A DNA stretch of 64,000 bases from JANJWP01 sp964482035 (GTDB taxonomy: Bacteria > Patescibacteriota > Gracilibacteria > BD1-5 > UBA2023), in NCBI GenBank assembly GCA_964482035.1, contig CAYZVC010000001.1, forward strand, positions 310,001-374,000, read 5' to 3'. The notes under the pieces were generated by a model, which saw only the letters and a list, made by a program, of their open reading frames with translations, was not told the DNA's origin and ran no database searches. A program made the position numbers and the translations under genes. Positions 10,137-19,900 of this stretch are shown piece by piece. Every line of letters starts with the position of its first letter. Positions within the stretch are counted from its first letter, which is position 1.

Positions 10137-10183
10137 AAAGCGGAAAGTGTTAAAATCATGATAATTCTAACACTTTCCGCTTT
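10137..10183 (-). terminator. Perfect 16-bp inverted repeat: terminator of the MBL gene
   Basis: Arms at 10137-10152 and 10168-10183 pair perfectly over 16 bp around a 15-base loop containing ATCATGAT. On the minus strand the hairpin ends in six T, 14 bases downstream of the UAG of the gene at 10198. Confidence 0.85.
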
Positions 10184-10191
10184 CGAGTCAA
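10164..10191 (-). promoter_or_regulatory. Promoter of the pilin operon, nested in the upstream terminator
   Basis: Minus strand: TTGACT (10191-10186), 16-bp spacer, TAGAAT (10169-10164). Start of transcription is expected near 10157, inside the hairpin loop, giving a leader of about 27 bases that contains only one arm and so cannot form the terminator. Confidence 0.6.
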
Positions 10192-10197
10192 TACGTC

Positions 10198-11709
10198 CTA
10201 TTCGGTGAATCCGTAGGCCGAGAGTACGAATTCGCGAGGCGTTCCGCCGCGTGCCACGCGCTCGAAATGGAAGGCGTATTTCTTCTGTACGAGGTCGTGG
10301 TTGAGGAAGTCGTTTCCGAGCACCGTCCAGAGGCGGTAGCCTTTTCCGGCATCGAGTTTGTGGAGGAAATTCGAATAGAGCTCCTGGGTGCCTTCGAAGA
10401 AATCTTCGAGGTCGTTGGCCCAATAGTCCTCGTCGAACCGAACGTTCCCGGCGATTTCCCCTTCGAGAACGAAGCCGATTTTCGAAAAATTCCAAACGAA
10501 GGCTTTCGTAACGAATCTTTCCGTAGTTCCGAAACGGACGAGTACGCGGTAGGTCCGGTCTTCGTTTTTCAGTACGAGGTTCTTGAGATTGTCGTCGGGG
10601 TCGGCGAGCTTGGTCGGGAGGAAGCGTCCGTTCAAAAGCCCGAGCACGAGCTTTTCCTGTCGCGCCACGTCGCGTTCTTCGTCGCGCAAAGGTTTGAACG
10701 CGCGCTTTACCGCGGGGAGTTCCCATGCTTCCTTCGAGGATGCCGCGAGTTTCGGTACGGTAACGCCCGGAACGTTTCCTACGCGCTCGGTGCGGCCTTT
10801 GGAAAGAGCGTACGAAACCCCGGCTTCCAAAACGTCCTGCGGGAAGTCGCGGCCGTACTTCTTCGCGAGGGATTTTTCGATCTTGAGGATTTCCGAAAGC
10901 GGCAGGATGTTGACTCCGGCGAGATCGGCGTTGATTTCGGACGGATAGCGGAGCCCCTGTCCGGTGAAGAGCCGGCAGAACCCCGGAACGCGGGTGAAGT
11001 CTTCGAAACCGAGGTCGTATTCGTCGTACATCGCGTATTGCCATTCCATCCATTCGGTACGGTCTTCGACGTACTGTTTGGCGAATTTCTTCCGTTCGTT
11101 CGGAACGGAAATGTCATGGATTTTGAGATTTCCTTCGAGCTCGTTGCGGGTCGCCACGTAGCAGACGGTCCTGTAGTGTTTGGCCGTGAGGAATTTCTGG
11201 AGTTTTTCCCGTTCTTCCGGAATTTCCGGCGGAAGCGTGTCGACTTCGAGGTATGCGCAATCGGTCCCGTCTTCGACCTTGAGGGTCATGACGTCTTCTT
11301 CGTTGCCGACGGTGTCGTTCTCGAAAACGAGGCCGGTCACTTTGATGCCGGGACGTACCGAGTACGGTTCGAGGTTTCGGAGAATCGTGACCGTGACGTT
11401 CTCGAGGTACGCGTTAAATACCGGAACCAAGTATTCGAGCGTTTCCGGGAGGAGGAGTTCGTAGGGGTATTTCGACGCGAGTTCCGAAAGGAAATACGGA
11501 TCGAGGTGGTCGGCGTGCGAATGGCTGATGAAGACCGAGTCGATTTTGGGAAACTTCGTCCAATCGATATCGACCGGCGGATTGCGTTCCATGAAATCCC
11601 CGATACTGAACCTGGTGAGCCAGGAGTCGGAAAGGAGCCGGTACGGCGCGCCGTTCGCGTCAACGGTTTCGATAATCGCTTCGGAGTGTCAGAGGGAGTG
11701 GATGATCAT
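10198..11709 (-). CDS. Metallo-beta-lactamase-fold hydrolase
   Basis: 503 residues. The zinc motif HSHADHLD (HxHxDH) sits near residue 65 and an N-terminal strand-loop GHSEAIIETVDANG, with Gly 7 encoded by UGA, matches the usual opening of this fold (UlaG-like branch). The region after about residue 220 is long and unfamiliar, so the substrate cannot be named; RNA, nucleotide and phosphoester substrates are all known for the superfamily. ATG 11709 is chosen over the internal ATG at 11592 because it restores the first beta-strand of the fold; AGG lies shortly upstream. It begins 7 bases after the small membrane gene at 11717, so the two are probably co-transcribed. Confidence 0.8.
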
Positions 11710-11716
11710 GTCTTTT

Positions 11717-11989
11717 TTACCTGTTGTTGAGTATTTTGCTTACGTCGCTTTCCTGCTGTTGCGACGGCAATCAGAGGAGGGATCCCAATCAGCTGCCGTT
11801 CGTCATGCCCTTCATAAGTCCGCTGAACATGAAATACGCCTGGACGAGCGAAACGATTATGAGGACCCGAATGATCCATTTCCAAACGTTGTTTGCGATT
11901 TCCTGACGCTCTTGGGCGCGCATGCGACGGTAAATGTAGTCGATTTTTTCCGCGTCGGTGGAATCGTCGAATTCGAATTTGTTCGCCAT
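11717..11989 (-). CDS. Small single-pass membrane protein
   Basis: 90 residues, unknown. The N-terminal half is charged and helical (EFDDSTDAEKIDYIYRRMRA), followed by one membrane helix (WIIRVLIIVSLVQAYFMF, about residues 38-56) and a short Gly/Ser/Gln-rich tail. Two UGA codons lie in the tail (NGSGLGSLLGLP); stopping at the first would remove about 25 residues. The stop is UAA, 7 bases ahead of the metallo-beta-lactamase-fold gene, suggesting a two-gene operon. A terminator of the upstream permease gene lies directly before it. Confidence 0.65.
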
Positions 11990-12000
11990 GTCCGGGAATG

Positions 12001-12032
12001 AAAAAACGGATACCGCGGAATGGTATCCGTTT
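12001..12032 (-). terminator. Terminator of the permease gene
   Basis: AAACGGATACC and GGTATCCGTTT arms around a 7-base loop; six T follow on the minus strand. Confidence 0.8.
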
Positions 12033-12068
12033 CACGACCGTTCGCAACGGGAAGTCTCCGCTTCGGAT

Positions 12069-13430
12069 TTAGCTTTTTCCAGCGCGCATTCGATTAAGAA
12101 CCAGCGGTACGACGCCGATGGCGATTCCTCCCCAGCCGATGACGTTGGTAATCAGGTCGAACCCGTTCGCGCTGTACGCGGCTACGAAGAAAAGGAAAGA
12201 CGCCGAAACCGCGGGCCAATAGACGTGGGTGAAAGCTTCCCACGTGGCTCCGATTTTCTTGCGAAAATGCCAAGCGCAGGCGAAACCGGTAAGTCAGAGG
12301 TAGAAAGAAATCTGGAACCCGAGCGCGGCGATGGAATTCTCGAGGATCGAATTGATGGTCGGGAGGTACGACGACGCGTAGAGGAGGGCGACTCAGAAGA
12401 ACCAGATGATGAAAATCGCCACGTGCGGCGTTTTCCAGACGGGATGGAGCTTCGAATATCTCGGATGGAGCGCGTTATCGCGCCCTTTCGCGAAAATGGT
12501 TCGGGTGAACTGGAGTATCTGCGTTTCCACCGTCCCTACCGTAGAAAGAAGTACCGCGAGGATCGCGACGTAGCCCCAAGTCGCTCAGAACACCTTTTCG
12601 GCTACGGCGAAGATGACGTTCGTGTTATAGTGCTGGATTTCCGCATCGGTGAGGCCGAGCTGGATGAGGGTGATGAAAACGAGAAAAAACGAGATGAGGA
12701 ACAGCATCGACCAGAAAGCCGCCCTTCCTGGGGTTTTTTCAGGATTCTTCGTTTCTTCGCTCAGGTTCATCGTGACGTCCCATCCGTAATAGAAAAAAAC
12801 GGCGATGAGGGAACCTTCGGCGAACGTTTTGAGATCGAACGACAGGGGATTGAACCATTGCCAACTGAACGGGTGCGCCGGGTTTTGGGAAAATACGTAG
12901 AATCCGGCGACGATTACCGCTAGGAGTATGAATCCTTCGAGTACGGTCATGAGCACTTGGACATGGCTCGTAAGCTTGATGCCCTTGACCACTATCAGGC
13001 TGATGAACGTGAGCCAGAGGGCGGCGATTCACGTTACCCACCCTACGTCGTTCATAAGTTCGGGCTTGAGGATGAGGAGCGTCGCGTTCGCTGCCGGAAC
13101 CATGGCGGAAACCATGAAAATGCAGCAAAGCACGAGTAGCGCCCATCCGGCGAGGAATCAGAGATTCTTTCCGAACACCATGCTTACCCAGGCGTACGAC
13201 GTTCCGGCGTTCGACGATACGCGGTTCAGGTTCATGAACGCGTACGTGATCCCAAACATGATGATGCCGCATATGAGCACGTTCGCCGGCGCGAGCATTC
13301 CAACGGTGGCGATGAGCGTGGACGTGGTAATTTCTATACTGTACGCCGGTGCCGTGCCGGCGATTCCCATAATCGTCGATTCCCCCATTCCGAGGGAACC
13401 TTTCGCCAAATTCCTTCGCTCTTTTTCCAT
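12069..13430 (-). CDS. Amino acid permease, APC superfamily
   Basis: Secondary transporter, 453 residues, about 12 membrane helices. The opening GSLGMGESTIMGIAGTAPAY is typical of helix 1 in APC permeases, and SEETKNPEKTPGRAAFWSM is the conserved loop before helix 7. UGA is read as Gly several times in membrane helices (for example KNLGFLAGWALL and WVTGIAALW); under the standard code the gene falls into pieces. The start is placed at 13430; the frame stays open upstream to 13505 but that stretch overlaps promoter-like sequence. Substrate specificity cannot be told; uptake of amino acids fits an organism with reduced biosynthesis. Confidence 0.85.
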
Positions 13431-13506
13431 TTTCCGAAAGGGGAGGGGATAGGTATCGTGGGCTCGTCCTAATTGCGGAATATACGGCAAATCCGACGAT
13501 TGCAAG

Positions 13507-13529
13507 AAAAAAGGCCCGAAGGCCGTTTT
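13507..13529 (-). terminator. Terminator of the PH-domain gene
   Basis: GGCC-TTCG-GGCC tetraloop hairpin followed by six T on the minus strand. Confidence 0.7.
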
Positions 13530-13530
13530 C

Positions 13531-14349
13531 CTATTTTCCGCCCCGCATTCCGTTGGAAATGCGCAGTATTTCGTTCTTTACTCATTCGGAATCGGAAACG
13601 TAGTCCGCGATTATGTCCGCTTTGCCCTGGTCGTCGCCTTCGGAATAGAACGCCAACGTCCCCGTATTCATTATGCTGTCAACGATCCCGGAGTTGTTAT
13701 TGTGGATGCTTTTGACTTTGTCGGTATCGATCATTTTTTCATTCCTGGCGAAGATTCCCGGTTGCTCCACGTATTCTATGAAGTCCGGGGTAATCAGGCA
13801 ATAATCCATTTCGAAGCGGATGAACGACCGGATGGTGAGGAACACCATCGAAAGGAGGAACGCCGACAGGATGAACTGAAGTTTTATCGAAAGGATGGTC
13901 TCGAAGGCGATCTTCTCGGAGATCATTTCCCCGTAAATGTTCGCTCAAAGCGCCGCCGCTTGGATGATGAAAACCGCAATCGAAGCTTTTACGAGGTACT
14001 CGAAGCGTCCGTTTTCGAAATTGAGGAACCCGGCACCGCGTATGTTCGGACGATACGACCTGAAATACGTTTTCAATTTCGAGACGATGAGCCACGTCCA
14101 AATTCAGTACGCGCCGGCGACGGTTGCGATTACTCACATGCGGAACGCGTATTCGCCCGTGCCCATGAAATACTTCACGGTTACGAGAAGGGAGAGAAGC
14201 AGAAGCGCTCAAACGAATAGGAAAAACGTACGGATGAGGTAAGCGGGATGCTTTTTAAAAAGCAGCACGTTGCCTTCGCCGTACCTTCAAATCGCGTCGG
14301 CGTATTTTTTTTCGTCGAGCTTGGTGTCGAAATTCGAAAAGATTTTCAT
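13531..14349 (-). CDS. Membrane protein with bacterial PH domain
   Basis: 272 residues. Four hydrophobic segments are seen (about residues 42-65, 75-93, 120-140 and 155-175), followed by a YdbS/bPH2-like module: CLITPDFIEYVEQPGIF then KMIDTDKVKSIHN and GTLAFYSEGDD. At least six UGA codons are read as Gly, including FVGALLLLSLLV and AAALGANIYG, and one only 16 residues from the end. The stop is UAG. Such proteins are common but uncharacterised in small bacteria. Promoter-like TAGACA, 16 bp, TATATT lies at 14401-14374 on the minus strand, overlapping the stop codon of the malic enzyme gene. Confidence 0.75.
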
Positions 14350-14373
14350 ATTCGAAAAAGAGTTATTTCCTCG

Positions 14374-14401
14374 AATATACGTCGAATGCCTCCTTTGTCT
14401 A
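14374..14401 (-). promoter_or_regulatory. Promoter of the PH-domain gene
   Basis: Minus strand TAGACA (14401-14396), 16-bp spacer, TATATT (14379-14374). It overlaps the UAG of the upstream malic enzyme gene, an economical arrangement also seen elsewhere here. Confidence 0.45.
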
Positions 14402-15541
14402 CGCGCAAGCTTTTACGGCCGCCGCGACAACCGGAACCACGTTCTTGTCGAGCGGGTGCGGAATGATCATTTCCGTCGTCGGTTCGGTCACGTAGTCGGC
14501 GAGGGCCCGCGCGACCGCGAGTTTCATTTCTTCGGTAATCTTTTTCTTTCCAGATTCGAGTACGCCCTTGAAGATTCCCGGGAAAGCGAGGACGTTGTTC
14601 AGCTGGTTGGCGAAGTCGCTGCGTCCGGTGGCGACGATGGCGGCGCCGCCGGCCTTGGCTTCTTCCGGCATGATTTCCGGAGTGGGGTTTGCCATGGCGA
14701 ATACGATGGCGTCTTTCGCCATGGTACGGATGTCGTTGCGGGTGAGGAGGTTCGGTTGGGAAAGCCCGACGAAAACGTCAGCGCCCACGATCATGTCCTT
14801 GACGCTGCCGTCGCGACCGTCGAGGTTGGTGATTTCCACGAGTTTCGCTTTGGCGGAGTCGAGTCCTGCGCGATTTTTAGAGAGCGCCCCCTTGGAGTCG
14901 CAAGCGACGATATGCTTCACTCCGGCCTGGAGGAAGAGCTTGATGGTCGCGGTTCCGGCGGCGCCCGGACCGTTGACGACGACCTTGATTTCGTCGATCT
15001 TCTTTCCGGTAACCTTGAGCGAGTTGTAGAGTCCGGCGAGCGCTACGATTGCCGTTCCGTGCTGGTCGTCGTGCATGAGCGGGATGTCGAGTTCGGCCTT
15101 GAGGCGTTCTTCGATTTCGAAACAGCGCGGAGCGGAGATGTCTTCGAGGTTGATGCCGCCGAAGGTCGGGGCGATGGCTTTGACCGCCGCGATGATTTCT
15201 TCCGTATTCTGCGTAGACAATACGATGGGGAAGGCGTCGACTCCGGCGAATTCCTTGAAGAGTACGCATTTCCCTTCCATTACGGGAAGTCCGGCGAGCG
15301 GTCCGATGTTGCCGAGGCCGAGAACGGCCGAGCCGTCCGAAATTACGGCGACGGTGCGTCCTTTGAGCGTGAGGGTATTGGCGAGTTCCGGGTCGGCCGC
15401 GATGGCGCGGCACGGTTCTGCCACCCCCGGGGAATAGGCGAGCGAAAGATCATCGCGGGAGTTGACGCTGACGCGGGAGGTGGTTTCGAGTTTCCCACCG
15501 ATTTTAGCGTGGAGTTTGAGCGATTCTGCGAAGTAGTCCAT
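14399..15541 (-). CDS. NAD(P)-dependent malic enzyme
   Basis: Oxidative decarboxylation of malate to pyruvate. 380 residues, the short bacterial form without a phosphotransacetylase domain. Seen: SLAYSPGVAEPCRAI near residue 33 with the catalytic Tyr, KGRTVAVISDGSAVLGLGNI, the metal ligands in LEDISAPRCFEIEERL, MHDDQHGTAIV, the Rossmann motif NGPGAAGTAT and FAMANPTPEI near the end. No UGA codon, stop UAG. A promoter-like TTGTGC, 16 bp, TACTAT lies upstream on the minus strand. In a fermentative small-genome bacterium it probably links C4 acids to pyruvate and NAD(P)H. Confidence 0.93.
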   Translation of the reverse strand: MDYFAESLKLHAKIGGKLETTSRVSVNSRDDLSLAYSPGVAEPCRAIAADPELANTLTLKGRTVAVISDGSAVLGLGNIGPLAGLPVMEGKCVLFKEFAGVDAFPIVLSTQNTEEIIAAVKAIAPTFGGINLEDISAPRCFEIEERLKAELDIPLMHDDQHGTAIVALAGLYNSLKVTGKKIDEIKVVVNGPGAAGTATIKLFLQAGVKHIVACDSKGALSKNRAGLDSAKAKLVEITNLDGRDGSVKDMIVGADVFVGLSQPNLLTRNDIRTMAKDAIVFAMANPTPEIMPEEAKAGGAAIVATGRSDFANQLNNVLAFPGIFKGVLESGKKKITEEMKLAVARALADYVTEPTTEMIIPHPLDKNVVPVVAAAVKACA

Positions 15542-15678
15542 GGTTTGGGTTTCAAGTTAGTTGTCGCTTCGTAGGAAGCCGGGGATAGTATCCGGTTTTT
15601 CGTTTTGCACAATTCCAATTACGTCGGAAACGATTCCCCACTATAAAAAACCGTTCCTCCTCGATGCCTGGATTCGGT

Positions 15679-17508
15679 TTAGTATGACTCCTTCAAGTCC
15701 TTTACCAGGGAATCCTCTTCGTTTTCCTGCGGAGCGAATTTCAACGCGATGGCGTCGGTTTTTTCGATGATGTACGCGATTGCCGCGGCACTTCCGTTTT
15801 TGCCGCCTTTCCGATATTTCGCTTTTAGGATAATGAGTTTTTCACGAACGGCGGTAACGTATTCGAACGAAGATTTCGCGTCTCGCTTCGCCGCCGCCCG
15901 CTTTTCGAGTACCGCTACGAAGGCGTCGAGTTTCGTTTTGAGTTCCGGTGAAATTTTCGGAGGCGTTTGCGACGCGGGTTTCATGGAAGACGATGCGGTG
16001 TCGGTATTTTTCGTTGAGGAAGAAGAGTTTTCCGGCGTTGCCGAGGAGGTCGAAGCGTCCGTCGCGACTGACGACGATCCGTTTGCCGACGTAGCGGCTA
16101 CGATTTGGATTTCCACCGTCGTGCTCGTCGTGGTTTTCCCGTCGGCGGACGCGCATTCGAACACGTACTGGTAGGTACCGGTTTTGAAAACCTTCGGGTA
16201 TCACCTGGTTCAGAGGCCATAGGCGCTCCATTTTCCCGAATCGTCCACGCCTCAAGATACCCCGTCTGAATCGGCGCCCTTGCGGTATATTCGAAACTGT
16301 GAGCGCTTGGCCGCGGTACCGTCAACGGTGAACGACGCGCCTTCCGACGCGGTGATTTTCCCGTTCGAGAATCTCGCCCCGCTGACCGAAGATATCTTGG
16401 GCGATCCGACGGACGTCGAGGTTCCCGAAGATTGAGAAGCCGAGGATTGGTATTTCTTATTCAGGTACGCGATCGCGTCGGCGTAGTCTTGGGAACCCGG
16501 GTCTGCCGAAACGTACGAAACGAGGGCGGATTTCGTTCCTGAGGAATTCTGAAACCAGACGTTCCGGTTTTTCGAATACCCCGCGTAATCCGATACGAAC
16601 GTCGCCGTGCAGACTCCTCCTTGGCAAGAAGTCGGAATTTCGGAAACCGATTGGGGCTGCACGACCTTCGTGCTGTCGACGTCGCCCCAGCTTACGTAGC
16701 CGGAATCCATCATCAGCCGGGTTTTGCCATCGCTTGCACCGACGGTGCAGTTTACCGATTCCCCGCGTTTGGCGTAGATATTCGTTTCCGAGTATTCGCC
16801 TCCCGTCCTACATTGGATTTTTCCCATTTCCACGGCGGAAGAAGAGGGGAATGCAACGGTGGCGTAACGGACGGCTTCCCCGTAGTACGCCTTGCTCGCT
16901 GTTACGGAAAATTGGAACGCCCCGCCCTGGGGGAGTTTGCAGGATCCTTCATCGGTTACGGTTACCGCCCACGAACCGTCGGCATTCGCGCTTCGGTTCA
17001 GGTATACACAGCCCGCGCTCGATACGATGACGTTCGCCCCTGGGGCTCCGGTTCCTTCGATGGAGAACGACCTCGCTCAATTCGCGAGAACCACCGCGCT
17101 TCCGGAGTAGGGCGTCGCGGCGATTTTCGAAATCGCGAAGTTCGAGAAGGGGGATGCGGACGATTTTGCCGTCGTGAACGATTCACTGAAGTTGGCCGTC
17201 GCGCCGTCGGCGGCGGTTGCCGTCCAGACGCAGTTCGTGGTTCAGACCATGCTCTCGTCGTATTTTCCGGAAGCCGTTCCGTTGAGTCAAAGCCCGATGG
17301 CGGAAAGGTCGTCAGCAGAATTGCTCCACGCTCAGGTGCATCGGTAGCCGAGTTTCGCCGCTCATGAAGTGCTCCAAGTCACGGAATACGCGTCTCAAAC
17401 CGTTCAGGAAGAAGGCGTTCTCGTGACGGATACGCTTGGTGCCGCGAACGCCGAAAGCGGCATCGCCAAGGTCGCGAACGCCATGACGGCCTGGGTGAAA
17501 GCGCGCAT
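15679..17508 (-). CDS. Large secreted protein with Ig-like repeats and helical tail
   Basis: 609 residues. A classical signal peptide is visible (MRAFTQAVMAFATLAMPLS, cleavage likely after AFA). The mature protein starts APSVSVTRTPSSGTVGDAY and contains two or three beta-rich repeats with single Cys pairs and Ser/Thr/Gly-rich sequence, reminiscent of Ig-like or bacterial surface repeats. A Ser/Thr-rich low-complexity linker (about residues 465-505) leads to a charged helical C-terminus (LKTKLDAFVAVLEKRAAAK). About ten UGA codons are concentrated in the N-terminal repeats, several at SxG positions. Stop UAA. No membrane anchor is evident at the C-terminus. Likely a secreted or surface-associated protein. 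Confidence 0.75.
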
Positions 17509-17518
17509 GATAAAGGAC

Positions 17519-17544
17519 GAAAATTGGTAAACGTCCCAATTTTC
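17519..17544 (-). promoter_or_regulatory. Inverted repeat in the leader of the secreted-protein gene
   Basis: GAAAATTGG (17519-17527) and CCAATTTTC (17536-17544), 9-bp perfect arms with an 8-base spacer, ending 11 bases before the start codon. It could be an operator or an RNA hairpin near the start codon; no T run, so not a terminator. Confidence 0.4.
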
Positions 17545-17653
17545 ACACTTTTCTCGCCTTTTGCAAGGATGACCGTTCAAACTTTTGCCATTCGCTTAAC
17601 GGTGCGTATATTTTGTCGGATTACGGAAGCGTAGAACCATTCCAATACCGTCC

Positions 17654-18745
17654 ATGAATCTTCTCCAAGCGTTTTTCGCGGTCTCGGGGATCGTGATCTT
17701 CGTCATCGCGCTCGATATTTCCAAGAGACAGAAATTCAACGCGCTCCATTTCCTCGTGTTCCTCGGAATCGGCGGCGGACTTCTCCTTTTCGCGTACGTT
17801 CCCGAAGCGCTCAATCTCATCGGGCGTATTTTCGGCATTCCGCGCGGGGCCGACGTCCTCGTCTACGGAGGCATCGTCTTCCTCTCGTATTTTTCGCTCC
17901 TCCTCCTCAATAAGGCCGAAAAGAACCGCGAAGACACCACTCGCCTCATCCGTGAAATGGCGCTCCACATGGGCGCGCCCGAAAACGCGTCTCTCGATTT
18001 TCCGAAAAAGGGTTCCGAATCTTCCGACGACCGACCGAAACCTACGAAAAAGAACGTGGCGTTCCTCATCCGTTCCTATAACGAGGCCACCCGCCTCGAA
18101 GCCGTCATCGACGGCCTCATGGCTGCCGGATTTTCGAAAATCCTCGTCGTGGACGACGGTTCCCGCGACGGGACTTCCGCCATCCTCGCCCGCCGCAAGG
18201 ACGTCATGTCCGTGCGGCATCCCCAAAACCGGGGCGGGGGAGCCGCCCTCGAAACCGGTCTCGAATTTTTCCGCCGTTTCGCACGGGGGCTCGACATCTC
18301 GTTCGTTACGACCTTCGACGCCGACGGACAACACGATGCCGCGGACATGCCCAATTTCATGGAAGCGTTCGCGGACGATCCTTCGCTCGACGTCGTTTTC
18401 GGTTCGCGTTTCGTCGTGAAGACCAATTCGAACGTGCCGTTCTTCCGCAAGATCATCCTCATGGGCGGACGCGTGTTCACCCGCCTGATTTCCGGTATCA
18501 GCCTCACCGATTCGCACAACGGGTACCGCATGATGAGAGTCGCTTCGGTAGAACGCACCCGCCTCACTATGGACGGAATGGAATACGCGAGCGAACTTAT
18601 CGACCAGGTCCGAACGCTCGGCTTGAAATTCAAGGAAGTTCCCGTTAACATCCTTTACGACGAATACACCCTTTGAAAGGGGCAGAAGTCTTCGAACGCG
18701 TTCAATATCGCGTTCAAGATGATTTGGAACAAATTCTTCAAATAA
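17654..18745 (+). CDS. DUF2304-GT2 fusion: polyprenyl-phosphate sugar transferase
   Basis: 363 residues. Residues 1-110 form a DUF2304-like membrane part (three hydrophobic helices, then a charged helix KNREDTTRLIREMALHMG). From about residue 135 a GT2 domain follows: AFLIRSYNEATRLEAVI, VVDDGSRDGT, TFDADGQHDA (DxD), GSRF, and SLTDSHNGYRMM. UGA at 18674 is read as Gly in YTLGKGQKSSN, where the family has a conserved Lys-Gly-Gln segment, giving the true end at UAA. DUF2304 proteins usually stand as a separate gene next to such transferases, so the fusion is notable. First gene of a long glycosylation operon with GtrA and a second GT2 downstream. Confidence 0.85.
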
Positions 18746-18755
18746 CGCCCGATTC

Positions 18756-19178
18756 GTGATTCAGATCAAACGCTTCTACGCTTTCCTTTCCGGTCTTCCG
18801 CAGTTCTTCAAGTTCTTTCTGATCTGAGGTTCCGCGGCGGTAGCCGATCTCGCCATCCTCTACGCTTTGACGGAGTTCGCCCATCTCCATTATCTCGAGT
18901 CCGTCGTCATAGGATTCGTGGTCGTCACTTCGGCGGCGTTCTACGTGCACAAGCGCTTTACCTTCCAATGCTCCAGGTCGGACCAGTTCCGCCAATACGC
19001 GAGCTTCGTCGCTATCAATCTCGCCTGACTCGGGCTCTACGCTTCGCTCATTTGGTTCTGAGCAGAAATCGTACACGTCCACTACATGCTCGCGGCGTTC
19101 GTCGCCAAATTCGTCGTCTTCGTCTGGAATTACCTCGCCAACAAATACCTGACTTTCCGCAAGCACCATGCAGTTTAA
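18756..19178 (+). CDS. GtrA-like membrane protein
   Basis: 140 residues, four membrane helices, typical of GtrA, thought to flip or present polyprenyl-linked sugars. Seen: FFKFFLIGGSAAVADLAILY at the first helix with Gly from UGA, the middle AFYVHKRFTF (hKrwtF-like motif) and the end FVWNYLANKYLTFR, which is the family's signature. Two more UGA codons lie in the third helix (INLAGLGLY, WFGAEIV). GTG at 18756, 10 bases after the preceding stop, is the only suitable start. The end overlaps the next gene by 11 bases, so translation is coupled to the GT2 that follows. Confidence 0.88.
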
Positions 19179-19890
19179 GACCCTGAGCGTCCTCATTCCC
19201 GCCTACAACGAGCGCGAAAACCTTCCCAAACTTTTGGCGAAGGTCGAAGCGGTCGTATTGCCGGACGGAATAACCAAGCAGATCGTCGTCGTCGACGACG
19301 GTTCCAAGGACGGCACGCGCGAATACGTCGCCGACTTGCCGCAGGACCGCTTCACGTCCGTTCTCATGCCGAAGAATTCCGGCAAGGGCGCGGCCATCCG
19401 CGCGGGTCTCGAAAAGGTGACTGGGGATTACGTCATCATCCAGGACGCCGACCTCGAATACGATCCGGAAGATTTCGTGCCGATGGTTCGCGAAGTGCTC
19501 GACGACGATCTCGATGTGCTTTACGGTTCTCGCCGCCTCAAGATGCAGAACCAGTACTCGCATCTCTCGTTCCTCCTCGGAGGCATCGCGCTCTCGCTCA
19601 TGACCAACGTCCTCTACCGCCAGCGCATCACGGACGAACCCACGTGCTACAAGCTTCTCAAGACTGACCTCATCAAGTCTTTGGACCTCGTCTGCGACCG
19701 CTTCGAATTCTGTCCGGAAGTGACCGCGAAGGTCGCTCGCAAAGGCTACAAGATTAAGGAAATCCCGGTAAACTACTACCCCCGTTCGATTACCGAAGGC
19801 AAGAAAATACGTTGGACCGACGGGTGGGAAGCTATCGCGACCCTCTGGAAGTGGAGGAATTGGAAACCCGGTTCGACCGTATCGAAATAA
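19168..19890 (+). CDS. GT2 glycosyltransferase, DPM1/GtrB-like
   Basis: 240 residues; transfers a hexose from a nucleotide sugar to a polyprenyl phosphate. Motifs: SVLIPAYNERENLPKLL, VVDDGSKDGTREYV, GKGAAIRAGL, IQDADLEYDPEDF (DxD), GSRRLK, and FEFCPEVTAKVARKGYKI with the final YYPRSITEGKKI. No C-terminal membrane helices, so it probably works with the GtrA protein just upstream, with which it overlaps by 11 bases. No UGA codon. Stop UAA. Confidence 0.9.
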   Translation: MQFKTLSVLIPAYNERENLPKLLAKVEAVVLPDGITKQIVVVDDGSKDGTREYVADLPQDRFTSVLMPKNSGKGAAIRAGLEKVTGDYVIIQDADLEYDPEDFVPMVREVLDDDLDVLYGSRRLKMQNQYSHLSFLLGGIALSLMTNVLYRQRITDEPTCYKLLKTDLIKSLDLVCDRFEFCPEVTAKVARKGYKIKEIPVNYYPRSITEGKKIRWTDGWEAIATLWKWRNWKPGSTVSK

Positions 19891-19900
19891 CCTTTCGGAA

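Noticed and set aside
10267..11730. 487-codon plus-strand open frame opposite the MBL-fold gene
   Set aside because: No recognisable motifs, strong Phe/Val/Glu bias typical of antisense frames, and the minus strand carries the HxHxDH zinc motif.
14270..15574. 434-codon plus-strand open frame opposite malic enzyme
   Set aside because: Shadow frame; the minus strand has all malic enzyme motifs.
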